Positions 9,018 to 18,347 of a DNA stretch of 53,700 bases are shown one piece after another. The first letter of the stretch is position 1; the number at the start of each line of letters is the position of its first letter. Position numbers and translations under genes: made by a program. Where the stretch lies: positions 1 to 53,700 of IMG/VR virus record IMGVR_UViG_3300027779_000038. One strand, written 5' to 3'. Below the pieces are notes generated by a model that made no database searches, was not told the DNA's origin, and worked only from the letters and a program-made list of their open reading frames with translations. This DNA is from a virus.

Positions 9018-11771
9018 ATGGCATTAACTAAACTCTCCACAGACGTAATAGATCTTAGTGGTAACACTGAAGCTTTACTAATACCTAAAGGTACAAGTAA
9101 TTCTACTGCATCTGTAGAATACCTTGTTGTTGCCGGCGGTGGTGGTGGAGCTGGTAATAGTTCAGGTGGAGGTGGTGGTGGTGCCGGTGGCTTATTGACC
9201 GCAACTGCTGATTTTGCTATTTCAGCTGCTTTAGATATAAGTGTAGGTGTTGGTGGAGCAGGTACAACAAATGAAACAAGTGGTGCTGTTGGTGTTAATG
9301 GTGGAGATTCTATTTTTTCGACTATAACAGCTACAGGTGGTGGTGGAGCAAAAAATACAGGCTCTGGAGGAAGTAGTTCTGATGGAGGATCTGGTGGTGG
9401 TGCTTCAGGTGGAACAAGTGTAGGTGCTGGAAGTGCAAACCCCACCGGTCAAGGAAATAATGGTGGTATAGGTTCTAATCCTAGTGATATAGGTGGAGGT
9501 GGAGGTGGAGCTGGTGGTGTAGGTCAACCAGGTGGAAATAGATCAGGTTCAACTGATGGTCAAGGTGGTGCCGCAATATCTAATAGTATAGCTGGAACTT
9601 CTTTATTATATGCTGGTGGAGGTGGTGGTGGAGTTTGTGATTTTACTTATAATAGTACGCCAGCCACTGCTGGTCTTGGAGGTGCTGGTGTTTTTGGAAC
9701 TGGAGGAAATGGTGGTCAAAGTGGAGATCAAGGAACTGATCCATATACAGCTGATGGTGGAGTTGGAGTTACTAACACTGGTGGAGGTGGTGGTGGTGGT
9801 TCTAGAAGTGCTGGTGGAACAAATGCAAACGGTGGTGCTGGGGGTTCTGGTGTTGTAATTTTAAGATACCCAACAGCAAATCCAATAACTATAAGTTCTG
9901 GTTTATATGGTAATTATGATTATGGTACAATAGGTCAATGTCATTACCCAGTAACAGCAACTGCTTTGTATAGATTAGAGAATGCCATGAGTGATACTTG
10001 TGGGACTTATAGTGGAACATCTACTAGTTCTCCGTCATATAGTAATACAGCACCTAAATATGGAACCTATAATGCTGTTTTTAATGGGACTAGTAATTAT
10101 ATAAGTACAGGAATAAATTTTTCCACGCTTACTAATGCTAAAAGTATTTCTATGTGGATAAAGTCAACTGGAAGTTCTTCTATTGGATTTGGTGGTATGG
10201 ATGGCTCAAGTGCTAATAATGGATTGTTTTCATTTGATGAATCAGCAGGCAACGTTGCTTATATTCCAGTATTTGGTGGGTATCATACTGGTGATGCAAG
10301 CACGGTTGTAACTAATCAATGGAATCATTTTGTAGTTACAGATACTAATGTTAACGGAAATGTAAAAATTTACATAAATGGTTCGGAAGTTGTTGTTACA
10401 AAGCTTAATAGTAGCTCATACGTTAATAACACCAATATGCAAATTGGTAAACAAATGAGAAATACTGGAACTGCGTTTTTTCAAACTGGTTCAATAGATC
10501 AAATTAGAATATTTCCAAGTGAATTAGATGCAGATCAAGTACAGGCTTTATATTCTGAAACTAATGAAGCTACAACCGGTACAATTGGAACAGAAACTTG
10601 GTCTCAGTTTATTGCCGGTACTGGAACTGTTAGTTTTAGTGGTACTGGTACAGGTAGACCATCCTCACCTACTGAAGGATTAATGAGGGAAAATACTACT
10701 ACAAGTAAAATGGAATTTTATGATGGATCATTATGGCAAGAGATAACAGATACAGCTAGTACATATTCAAATAGTGTAATACCATCTGCTAATTTTAATA
10801 CAGTTATATATTCAAACCCCGGACTTAGTACACCTATTTCAGTTGGTTTTGGCCCTGATATGGTTTTATTTAAAGAAAGGAATGGAATAAACAGTTGGCA
10901 ACTTTATGATACTGTAAGAGGTGATGATTATGCTCTTTATACTAATGATTCTCAAGCTCAATATAATTATAGTACCCACCCAAATGGAGACTTGTCTCCT
11001 ACAATTACATCAACTGGTTTTACTACTCCTCCTGTTACAAACAATGGTATTAATAATTCATCTAACTTTGTATCATATAGCTGGAAAGCCGGAGGCGCAG
11101 CGGTATCAAACACAGATGGTACAATAACAAGCCAAGTATCTGCTAATGTAGATGCAGGATTTAGTATTGTTGAGTGGACTGACCCAAGTGATAACTCCAC
11201 TTATACTGTAGGTCACGGATTAAGCTCAGCACCTGAACTTATTATAACTAAAGAAACCAACGATACAGGTTCTTGGTTAGTTTTTGTTAATGGTATAACT
11301 AGCATAAACCAGTATTTACTTCTTAATAGTACTGGGACAACTGGAACTCTAGCTAACGTTTGGGGAGCTGCTTTACCTAATAGCACCACTTTTGGTTTAA
11401 AATCGGGACAATCTATAACTCTAGGAAAAAATGTTATTGCTTACTGCTTCCATTCAGTAGCAGGATACAGTAAAATAGGTTTTTATGTTGGTAACGGAAG
11501 TACTACAGGACCTGAAATTTATACAGGATTTAAACCCGCATTTATAATAATGAAGAAAACAAATGCTACTTCAAATTGGTATATACATGATAATAAAAGA
11601 AATGGATCAAGTGGTAATGTTGATGGTATTTTGTTTGCTAATCTTTCCGATGCTGAAGATACAACATATAATTATATTGATTTTACTAGTACTGGCTTTG
11701 TATTAAAATTTACTAATTCAGACTATAATACAAACGGAGGAACATATATTTACATGGCAATTGCTGAATAA
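9018..11771 (+). CDS. Glycine-rich, LamG-containing tail fibre/adhesin (917 aa)
   Basis: Order of modules: a short N-terminus (MALTKLSTDVIDLSG); 'SVEYLVVAGGGGGAG' leading into a glycine-rich domain (about 35-285) that ends 'GGSGVVILRYP'; a LamG/concanavalin-like lectin domain (about 310-515) closed by 'DQIRIFPSELDADQVQALY'; a 'TTTSKMEFYDGSLWQEI' element; then a C-terminal region (about 590-917) with the 'VSYSWKAGG', 'TVGHGLSSAPELII' and 'GFKPAFIIMKKT' landmarks seen in marine phage fibre domains. Lectin-like domains suggest carbohydrate binding at the host surface. Its C-terminal domain is missing from the next two paralogues. Confidence 0.75.
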   Translation: MALTKLSTDVIDLSGNTEALLIPKGTSNSTASVEYLVVAGGGGGAGNSSGGGGGGAGGLLTATADFAISAALDISVGVGGAGTTNETSGAVGVNGGDSIFSTITATGGGGAKNTGSGGSSSDGGSGGGASGGTSVGAGSANPTGQGNNGGIGSNPSDIGGGGGGAGGVGQPGGNRSGSTDGQGGAAISNSIAGTSLLYAGGGGGGVCDFTYNSTPATAGLGGAGVFGTGGNGGQSGDQGTDPYTADGGVGVTNTGGGGGGGSRSAGGTNANGGAGGSGVVILRYPTANPITISSGLYGNYDYGTIGQCHYPVTATALYRLENAMSDTCGTYSGTSTSSPSYSNTAPKYGTYNAVFNGTSNYISTGINFSTLTNAKSISMWIKSTGSSSIGFGGMDGSSANNGLFSFDESAGNVAYIPVFGGYHTGDASTVVTNQWNHFVVTDTNVNGNVKIYINGSEVVVTKLNSSSYVNNTNMQIGKQMRNTGTAFFQTGSIDQIRIFPSELDADQVQALYSETNEATTGTIGTETWSQFIAGTGTVSFSGTGTGRPSSPTEGLMRENTTTSKMEFYDGSLWQEITDTASTYSNSVIPSANFNTVIYSNPGLSTPISVGFGPDMVLFKERNGINSWQLYDTVRGDDYALYTNDSQAQYNYSTHPNGDLSPTITSTGFTTPPVTNNGINNSSNFVSYSWKAGGAAVSNTDGTITSQVSANVDAGFSIVEWTDPSDNSTYTVGHGLSSAPELIITKETNDTGSWLVFVNGITSINQYLLLNSTGTTGTLANVWGAALPNSTTFGLKSGQSITLGKNVIAYCFHSVAGYSKIGFYVGNGSTTGPEIYTGFKPAFIIMKKTNATSNWYIHDNKRNGSSGNVDGILFANLSDAEDTTYNYIDFTSTGFVLKFTNSDYNTNGGTYIYMAIAE

Positions 11772-11779
11772 AATAAAAT

Positions 11780-14314
11780 ATGGCTACAACTAAAATAATA
11801 AATGATCTTATCGATTTAAATCAGACTGGTAATACTACGGCTTTAAAAGGTTGTGTTGGTACAAATGCTCAACAACCTACTACACCTACTATAAGTGTAG
11901 AATACTTAGTTGTAGGTGGCGGTGGCGGCGGCGGTGGATTTGGCCAAGCTGGTGGAGGCGGTGCTGGTGGTTTATCTACTGCCACAATTGGAGTTCCAAA
12001 TAATACAGATCTTAGTATAGTTGTAGGTCAGGGTGGTGCTGGTGGAACAGGTGCTTTACCAGCTACAGGAGCAAACGGTCAAGATTCAGGTTTTTATCAA
12101 ATCCAAGGCCAAGGAGGTGGTGGCAGTCAAGGGCATGAAGGTGGTGGTCTTCCTGGAGGATCAGGTGGTGGTAGTGCTACTTTATCTACGGGTAGTAATA
12201 CTGGTGGCGCTGGAGTTTCAGGGCAAGGTAATGCTGGGGGTACAGCGGTTGTAGCAAATTATGGTGCTCCACATTCAGGTTCAGGCGGTGGTGGTGCAGG
12301 TGCACCAGGCACAGGCGGTAATAATTTTGATGGTGATGGTGGTTCCGGATCAGATGCTGTAGCTTTAGGAATAATAACACAAGCAAATGCAGCAACTGCA
12401 GGTGTTGGAGAAACAAATGGTGCTGAGAGAAATTTTGCTGGAGGAGGCGGAGGTGGCGCTTATGGAGTTACATGCGGCGACGGTGGTGATGGAGGCGGTG
12501 GTGATGGAAATGTTGGTGGCGGAACCCACCCTGTAGCAAATAATGGGTATCCTGGAACAATAAACACCGGCGGTGGCGGTGGTGGAGTTGGATCATATGG
12601 ACCTGATACTAATATTGGCGGATCAGGCGGTTCAGGTGTAGTAATACTTAAATATGCAAATGCTGATGTAGGTAGTATTACAATAGGTGGAAGTTTGATT
12701 GGAGGATTAAGTACTGCAACAGAAACAGATAATGCTTATCCAATAGCAAACACAGCTTTTTATACATTGAATGGAAACTCTACAGATACTAGTAGCACTG
12801 GAAGTTATAATGGTGTTGATGGTAGTAGTATAAGTTATGCTTCTGGATATTTAAATCAAGGAGCTGTTTTTACTCAAGTAACAACCTCTAAAATAGTGAC
12901 ACCTAGTCCAATACCCACAACAACTGATAATGATTTTTCAATATCAATATGGTTTAAATATAATAGTGATTTTACTACAGGTTATATCTCATTATGTGGT
13001 GGTTCTGGTTGGGTTAGTGGAGCTTATCCTACAATATATTTACTTCTTAGATCCACTGGTATTAGTGGGGAATATACAATAAATGGCGCTAGAGGTTTTG
13101 GTGGAACTTTTTATTATGGCCCTCCCGGTAGTGCTTGTCCTTTAATGCATTCAGGAGAATGGTATAATTTAGCAAGCGTTTATACTTCTAGTAATAAAAC
13201 ATTTACTCATTATTTAAACGGATCAGTATTACCAATACCCCAAGCATTAATAAGTTCAGCATCAGGTTCTATAGTTACAAACTTCTGTTATGGTCAATAT
13301 GAGGATAGTGGAAGTTATAGTGCTTACGCATGGGACGGAATGATGGATCAAATTAGAGTATTTAATAATACTGCATTATCAGCTAGTCAAGTTTTATTAT
13401 TATATCAAGACACATTTAAGACTAAATTTGATGATAGTACAAATACAACTTTAGTATTTAAAGGTGGATCTGGAACTATTAATTTAATTGGTTCATCTGT
13501 ACTAGGACCTAAAGTAGGTGATTTAAGAACAAATACAGATCAGACATCAACTAATTACGCAGCAAGTGCAATGGAACATTATATGTCTACAGGGTGGAGA
13601 GTATTTGATAATTCAACCTTAGCTACTTGTAATTATCCTACTACAGCAACAGCTTTGTATCAATTAAATAGCGATGGTGGAACTACAAATAATGTTCCTG
13701 ATACATGCGGAACTTATGATGGTACAGCAACAAGTATTACATATACCACAGGATCAGGAGGTGAGTTTGGTGAGGCTGCAATTTTTAACGGAAGTACAAG
13801 TAAAATAGTAGTACCATCAGCAATCAGTATCTCTACAGATGCAACTGATTTTAATCGTTCTATGTGGATATATACAGATGCTGCATTTACTAGTTTTAGG
13901 GGTATTATTGGAACTAATGATTCTTATTATAATGCTCCCTCAGAACTTTATATTTCAAATGTTAGCGGAAATACCTATAATGCAACTTTTGTAAGAAGAT
14001 ACGGTGGGACTTATTATGGCTTTGCAAACACTAGTAATTTTACACTATTACCTACTACATTTTATCACCTATCTCTAAATTATAGGTATTCTCCACAATC
14101 AATTGATTTATACATTAATGAGTCATTGGTTAGTACAACAACCACAATTGCATTCACAGGTTCTCAATCCGTTTATGCGTATGAATGTCTAGGGCAATAT
14201 AATGGGAACGGGAGTTATTCATCATACGCTTGGGATGGTAGAATAGATCAAGTAAGATTTTTTAATTCAGCTTTAACAAGCGCTCAAGTAACCTTATTAT
14301 ATAACGAACAATAA
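11780..14314 (+). CDS. Glycine-rich tail fibre/adhesin with two LamG-like domains (844 aa)
   Basis: It begins MATTKIINDLIDLNQTG, like its neighbours. A glycine-rich domain (about 40-290) starts 'SVEYLVVGGGGGG' and ends 'SGGSGVVILKY'. It is followed by two LamG-like lectin modules. The first (about 315-545) ends 'DQIRVFNNTALSASQVLLLY' and the second (about 620-840) ends 'DQVRFFNSALTSAQVTLLY'. The duplication is visible as repeated 'SAYAWDG/SSYAWDG' and 'GQY.D/NGSYS' stretches. The stop overlaps the next ATG (TAATG), so the two fibres are probably made in step. Confidence 0.75.
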   Translation: MATTKIINDLIDLNQTGNTTALKGCVGTNAQQPTTPTISVEYLVVGGGGGGGGFGQAGGGGAGGLSTATIGVPNNTDLSIVVGQGGAGGTGALPATGANGQDSGFYQIQGQGGGGSQGHEGGGLPGGSGGGSATLSTGSNTGGAGVSGQGNAGGTAVVANYGAPHSGSGGGGAGAPGTGGNNFDGDGGSGSDAVALGIITQANAATAGVGETNGAERNFAGGGGGGAYGVTCGDGGDGGGGDGNVGGGTHPVANNGYPGTINTGGGGGGVGSYGPDTNIGGSGGSGVVILKYANADVGSITIGGSLIGGLSTATETDNAYPIANTAFYTLNGNSTDTSSTGSYNGVDGSSISYASGYLNQGAVFTQVTTSKIVTPSPIPTTTDNDFSISIWFKYNSDFTTGYISLCGGSGWVSGAYPTIYLLLRSTGISGEYTINGARGFGGTFYYGPPGSACPLMHSGEWYNLASVYTSSNKTFTHYLNGSVLPIPQALISSASGSIVTNFCYGQYEDSGSYSAYAWDGMMDQIRVFNNTALSASQVLLLYQDTFKTKFDDSTNTTLVFKGGSGTINLIGSSVLGPKVGDLRTNTDQTSTNYAASAMEHYMSTGWRVFDNSTLATCNYPTTATALYQLNSDGGTTNNVPDTCGTYDGTATSITYTTGSGGEFGEAAIFNGSTSKIVVPSAISISTDATDFNRSMWIYTDAAFTSFRGIIGTNDSYYNAPSELYISNVSGNTYNATFVRRYGGTYYGFANTSNFTLLPTTFYHLSLNYRYSPQSIDLYINESLVSTTTTIAFTGSQSVYAYECLGQYNGNGSYSSYAWDGRIDQVRFFNSALTSAQVTLLYNEQ

Positions 14315-16158
14315 TGGCAATAACAAAAGTAATAACACCAGATCTTATAGATCTTCCTACGACAATATCAAGTGTAGAGACCAATACAGATGGAGTAGTA
14401 TTAGCTAAAGGTTCAACTAGTGGTACCGCATCTGTAGAATACCTTGTTGTAGCCGGTGGTGGTGCTGGTGGTGGTTGGTATCGAGGAGGTGGAGGTGGAG
14501 CTGGTGAATTAAAAGAAAGTACAATAGCTGTAGATATTGGTGTTCAACTTAATTTAACTGTTGGTACAGGTGGTGGTGGTGTGTTTGTAAATAGCAGCGG
14601 TGGATCTAATGGTAACAACGGAATTAATTCTACTTTTGATAGTATAACTTCTTTAGGTGGTGGCGGTGGATCGCCTGGAAACAGTGCTTCTGGAATTATT
14701 GGATCTGACGGAGGATCTGGAGGAGGATCTGGAGGTAACTGGGTTGGAACCACTGCTAGTGGAGGATCTGCTATAGGGACTGGTTCAGGAAATAATGGAG
14801 GAAATGGAGGACCTGGATCTAGTAGTTTTCAGTGCGGTGGAGGAGGTGGTGGTGCTACTCAAGTAGGATTTAATGCTGGTGCATCAAACACTGATGGATA
14901 CGGTGGGGCTGGAAAAACATATTCAAACGTAACAAGTATAACTGGCTCTGCTTTTGACATTGCTGGTGGAGGTGGTGGAGCAAACTACGATTTAGGAAAT
15001 GTAACGCAAGGTGGAACAGGTGGTGGAGCTGCTGGAGCTTCAGGAAGTTCTCCCTATGCAAATGGGCCTTCCGCAGCAAATAACACTGGAAGTGGTGGTG
15101 GTGGTGGAAATGGAGATGTACAACCAAGTAGTGGATCAGGTGGAGCCGGTGGGTCTGGTGTTGTAATTTTAAGAACGGTAAGTACAACTACAGCTACTTT
15201 TGTTAATGCTACTACATCACTAACTCAAGTTGGTGGAGGTGCGTGGACTAGTGGTGATAAAGTTTATACAATTACAGAAACCACAGGTACTGCTACTGTA
15301 ACTTTTTCATCAACAGCTTCAGGTGGTAGACCAGTAACAGGGGGTTCATATATTTTAAAAGATGGTGAATTTAGATACAACACTACAACTAAAAAAGTAG
15401 AGTATTACGATGGAGCTAGTTGGTTTACTTTAATAAGTACAACAGCGGTTCCACAAGCAGGGACAACAGGTGCTTGTAATTATCCAACTACAGCAACTGC
15501 TTTATATCAATTTGAAGATAATGTTAATGATACTTGTCCTGGAGGATTAGACGGAACTATCACGGGAAGTTTATCTTATTCTGCAAGTGGTAAATATGGT
15601 AAAGCATTATCAGGTTTTTCTGGTAACAATTTTGTTGATTTCCCAGGCATAACAGGCGTTTTAGATAATGCTACAAATACAGATTTTACATTTTCTATAT
15701 GGGTAAAATTAAATACTATACCCTCAGTATTTTATGCTGTAACTGGTAAATCAAGTCCTTTTAGTGGAAGTGAATATCAAATGTTTGATTTAATCATATT
15801 TCCAGTATCAGGTAATACAATATCAATTCATACAAGAAGAGGTTATGGGGGTTATAATTACGATCCCTCATCATATGCCGCTACATCAACAATAGTATTA
15901 GGTAATTGGTTTAATATAACTTGTGCTTATACAGCATCAACAAAAGTTAATCAAATATATATTGATGGCACATTATCAGGTAGTGATATTTTAAGTACTC
16001 AAAGTTCAGTAAGAACAATTACATCGGGATACAATATAGGTGCTTATGATTCTACTAGTACATACGCACTTGATGGTGATGTAGATCAAATAAGAATATT
16101 CCCATCTGTATTAACAAGCGCTCAAGTAACAGCTTTAGCAGAAGAAACTGCACCATAA
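14314..16158 (+). CDS. Glycine-rich tail fibre/adhesin with one LamG-like domain (614 aa)
   Basis: N-terminus MAITKVITPDLIDLPTT, then 'ASVEYLVVAGGGAGGG' and a glycine-rich domain (about 45-290) ending 'GGSGVVILR'. A 'RPVTGGSYILKDGEFRYN' and 'KKVEYYDGASWFTL' element follows (about 330-372), a common fibre module. One LamG-like domain (about 385-610) ends 'DQIRIFPSVLTSAQVTAL'. It is the shortest of the three glycine-rich paralogues and shares 23 identical bases with the 9018 gene at the start of the glycine-rich domain (14428-14450 and 9108-9130). Probable receptor-binding protein. Confidence 0.75.
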   Translation: MAITKVITPDLIDLPTTISSVETNTDGVVLAKGSTSGTASVEYLVVAGGGAGGGWYRGGGGGAGELKESTIAVDIGVQLNLTVGTGGGGVFVNSSGGSNGNNGINSTFDSITSLGGGGGSPGNSASGIIGSDGGSGGGSGGNWVGTTASGGSAIGTGSGNNGGNGGPGSSSFQCGGGGGGATQVGFNAGASNTDGYGGAGKTYSNVTSITGSAFDIAGGGGGANYDLGNVTQGGTGGGAAGASGSSPYANGPSAANNTGSGGGGGNGDVQPSSGSGGAGGSGVVILRTVSTTTATFVNATTSLTQVGGGAWTSGDKVYTITETTGTATVTFSSTASGGRPVTGGSYILKDGEFRYNTTTKKVEYYDGASWFTLISTTAVPQAGTTGACNYPTTATALYQFEDNVNDTCPGGLDGTITGSLSYSASGKYGKALSGFSGNNFVDFPGITGVLDNATNTDFTFSIWVKLNTIPSVFYAVTGKSSPFSGSEYQMFDLIIFPVSGNTISIHTRRGYGGYNYDPSSYAATSTIVLGNWFNITCAYTASTKVNQIYIDGTLSGSDILSTQSSVRTITSGYNIGAYDSTSTYALDGDVDQIRIFPSVLTSAQVTALAEETAP

Positions 16159-16226
16159 CTTAAAAAACCAAAAAAACAAGTGATAATATATTATAAACCT
16201 ATTGTCAAACATTAAAACCAAAACCA
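16159..16226 (+). promoter_or_regulatory. A/T-rich leader with possible promoter before the chaperonin block
   Basis: This is one of the longer gaps in the + strand series. It holds an A-rich stretch, 'gataatatattataaacc' (TATA-like), and 'caaacattaaaac' at 16206-16218. The last element recurs exactly at 21715-21727, before another gene block. The repeated element and the change in gene type suggest a transcription start or a shared translation leader; no textbook -35 element is visible. Confidence 0.3.
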
Positions 16227-16514
16227 ATGACACTATTTTACCAGACTCAATCGTGGGGTAGTCAACCACAAAATTCAGAAGAAACCATTAACCTTTGGAA
16301 ACATCTTGCTAGTAAAAAACACTGGCGGATTGTTCAATTACCTAACGGTTTTTATCAAACTGAATACCAAGATCCACAAGAAGATAAATGGATTGACGTG
16401 ACCAGAAGAGAAACAATGGATGGTGCTGAAAGTGCTATCGACGCATCAGTCGAGCATTACAGCAAGAAAGTTGAATTCTTAAATGGCCCAAAAGTCGTTA
16501 AGACCTTTAAATAG
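16227..16514 (+). CDS. Conserved-looking hypothetical protein (95 aa)
   Basis: A small soluble protein, rich in Trp, Gln and Glu, with a compact pattern (LWKHLASKKHWRIVQLPNGF, then 'YQTEYQDP' and 'WIDVTRRETMDGAESAID'). It reads as a beta-hairpin followed by a helix. It uses more G/C-ending codons than the fibres before it. I recall similar proteins in marine phage contigs, but with no assigned function. It sits directly upstream of groEL behind a possible promoter, so it may be co-expressed with the chaperonin. Confidence 0.7.
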   Translation: MTLFYQTQSWGSQPQNSEETINLWKHLASKKHWRIVQLPNGFYQTEYQDPQEDKWIDVTRRETMDGAESAIDASVEHYSKKVEFLNGPKVVKTFK

Positions 16515-16545
16515 AACACTACAATATAATCAAATTTAATCAAAT

Positions 16546-18090
16546 ATGTCAGACTTAATAGTCAAGAATCTTAATTTTGGGCAAAGTGCTCAAAATCAAG
16601 TGTTTAAAGGAATTGATAAACTCACACAAGCTGTTAGCTCCACATTAGGGGCTAGCGGTAAATGTGTACTACTAGAAGATGATGCAGGTAGACCATTAAT
16701 TACAAAAGATGGGGTTACAGTTGCAAACTCAATAGTCTTATTAGATCCAGTAGAAAATATGGGGGCCACCCTTTTAAAAGAAGCAGCCCGCAAAACAGTA
16801 AATGAAGCAGGAGACGGTACCACAACCGCAACTGTATTAGCCCATGCAATTCTTAAAGAAGCATCAGAAATAGGTGTAGAAGTAAGTTCTAGGGCACTTA
16901 AAGATGGTATTAACTCAGCTACTAAGAAAGTAGTTAAGTATTTAGAGAAAAATAGCTTACCTGTTAAGGGCGATATGATAGATCATATAGCTACGATATC
17001 AACCAACAATGATCCTGAACTTGGAAAAATTATTGGTGATGCATTTAGATCTGTTGGTCAAACAGGTATAGTTATGATGGATTATTCTCCTGAAGCAGAA
17101 ACAGAAGTAGAGATAGTTGATGGGGTACAATATGATAAAGGGATGGCTAATCCTCATTTTGTAAACAATCCAGAGAAGAAATCATGTGAATTAGAAAATC
17201 CGGCAGTATTATTAATAGAATCACCGGTTGAAAACATAAGACAGATACAATCTGTTTTAGAATATGTTATTAAAAACAAAAAACCTTTACTTATTATAGC
17301 AGACGTAGAAACGCCAGTGGCCGCTACATTAGCTATGAATAAAACAAAAGGCAACATTAAAGTAAATATAATAGGTGCTCCTACTTATGGTGTAAACAAA
17401 CGAGAACAACTCGATGATTTAGCTATGTTAACCGGGGCCACAGTTATAAATGAAGATCTAGGTGATGATATGGATCTTATACAACCAGAAATGTTGGGTA
17501 CATGCTTAAGATCTACTACTACAGAAAAAGATACTGTAATACAAGTGGGTGAACCTTCAGAAGAAATCTTAAGTATTATTACCCAAATTAAAAAAGAATT
17601 ATCAGATGGGCCAATAGCCAGTAAGATAATTATGTTAGAAAAAAGACTCGCAAGACTATCAGCTAAAATAGCGATAGTAAAAGTAGGGGCTAATTCTGAT
17701 ATAGAACTTAAAGAAAAGTCCGATAGAGTAGAAGATGCTATTTGTGCTACAAAAGCAGCAATAAAAGAAGGGATTGTACCCGGTGGTGGTATTGCTCTTT
17801 TAAATGCTATGCAAAATATAAAAGCTAAAAATAAAGGTGAACAAGTATTGCTTAATGCAATTAAATCACCATTTAAAGTAATATTAGACAATGCCGGTAT
17901 TAAATTCCCGGATATATTACCAAAAATAAAAGGTGTAGGATTAAATGTAGTTACAGGTAACTCTGTAGATATGATTACAAATGGTATTATAGATCCTTTA
18001 CTTGTTACTAAAAGTGCATTAATAAATGCGGTATCTGTAGCTACAACAATATTGTCAACTGATTGTGTTATAAACAACTTAAGACAATGA
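16546..18090 (+). CDS. groEL: Phage GroEL-type chaperonin (group I)
   Basis: The 514-residue product aligns by eye with GroEL throughout. The ATPase landmarks are present: 'ITKDGVTVA' (Asp55, equivalent to E. coli Asp52), 'GDGTTTATVLA' (Asp90, equivalent to Asp87) and 'RVEDAICATKAAIKEGI' (Asp397, equivalent to Asp398), followed by 'PGGG'. It is shorter than the ~548 residues of bacterial GroEL and lacks the Gly-Gly-Met tail. The ATP-loop 'LGPKG' is 'LGASG' here. In the apical groove the E. coli 'GYLSPYF' is 'GMANPHF', so two usual aromatic substrate contacts are changed. It probably forms an ATP-driven folding ring in the host cytoplasm for virion proteins. Its stop overlaps groES (ATGA). Confidence 0.95.
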   Translation: MSDLIVKNLNFGQSAQNQVFKGIDKLTQAVSSTLGASGKCVLLEDDAGRPLITKDGVTVANSIVLLDPVENMGATLLKEAARKTVNEAGDGTTTATVLAHAILKEASEIGVEVSSRALKDGINSATKKVVKYLEKNSLPVKGDMIDHIATISTNNDPELGKIIGDAFRSVGQTGIVMMDYSPEAETEVEIVDGVQYDKGMANPHFVNNPEKKSCELENPAVLLIESPVENIRQIQSVLEYVIKNKKPLLIIADVETPVAATLAMNKTKGNIKVNIIGAPTYGVNKREQLDDLAMLTGATVINEDLGDDMDLIQPEMLGTCLRSTTTEKDTVIQVGEPSEEILSIITQIKKELSDGPIASKIIMLEKRLARLSAKIAIVKVGANSDIELKEKSDRVEDAICATKAAIKEGIVPGGGIALLNAMQNIKAKNKGEQVLLNAIKSPFKVILDNAGIKFPDILPKIKGVGLNVVTGNSVDMITNGIIDPLLVTKSALINAVSVATTILSTDCVINNLRQ

Positions 18091-18347
18091 AAGCTATAGG
18101 GAACAATATAATAATTAAAAGTGAGAAAGTAACCACTGATGAAACAAAAGGTGGTTTAATTCTTATTGAAAAAGATAGGGAGGACATAAGATATAAAAAA
18201 GCCCGTGTTGTCTCTGTTAGTAATGATATAAAAGGTCTTAAAGAAAAAGATGAAATATATTATGATAAACATGCTGGTCATGGTATAGAGTTTAACAAAG
18301 AAAAGTTTACTGTTATAAAATTACAGGATGTCGTAGTGGTATTATGA
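18087..18347 (+). CDS. groES: Phage GroES-type co-chaperonin
   Basis: An 86-residue protein. The start at 18087 overlaps the groEL stop (ATGA) and gives the expected N-terminus 'MKAIGNNIIIK'. A mobile-loop-like stretch (about 13-30) holds 'GGLIL', matching the GroES 'GGIVL' contact with GroEL. 'KARVVSVS' (compare 'GKVVAVG'), 'LKEKDEIYYDKHAG' (compare 'VKVGDIVIFNDGYG') and the closing 'LQDVVVVL' follow the Cpn10 order. A little shorter than the usual ~97 residues. It should cap the adjacent GroEL ring. The order groEL-groES is reversed relative to bacterial operons. Confidence 0.9.
   Translation: MKAIGNNIIIKSEKVTTDETKGGLILIEKDREDIRYKKARVVSVSNDIKGLKEKDEIYYDKHAGHGIEFNKEKFTVIKLQDVVVVL

Noticed and set aside
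9610-9858. Val/Leu-rich frame inside the glycine-rich domain
   Set aside because: Out-of-frame reading of GGT/GGA glycine codons.
9120-15170. Tandem repeat or CRISPR-like array in the glycine-rich regions
   Set aside because: The repeats are irregular glycine codons in a coding frame, without constant repeats and unique spacers.
1168-16158. Diversity-generating retroelement acting on the fibres
   Set aside because: No reverse transcriptase or template repeat was seen in this window; it could still lie elsewhere.
17385-18077. 230-codon minus-strand frame opposite groEL
   Set aside because: Mirror of the conserved GroEL reading frame; no promoter or start signal and no protein family resemblance.
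18063-18086. Upstream TTG as groES start
   Set aside because: The ATG at 18087 gives the proper GroES N-terminus and an ATGA overlap; the extension does not resemble the family.
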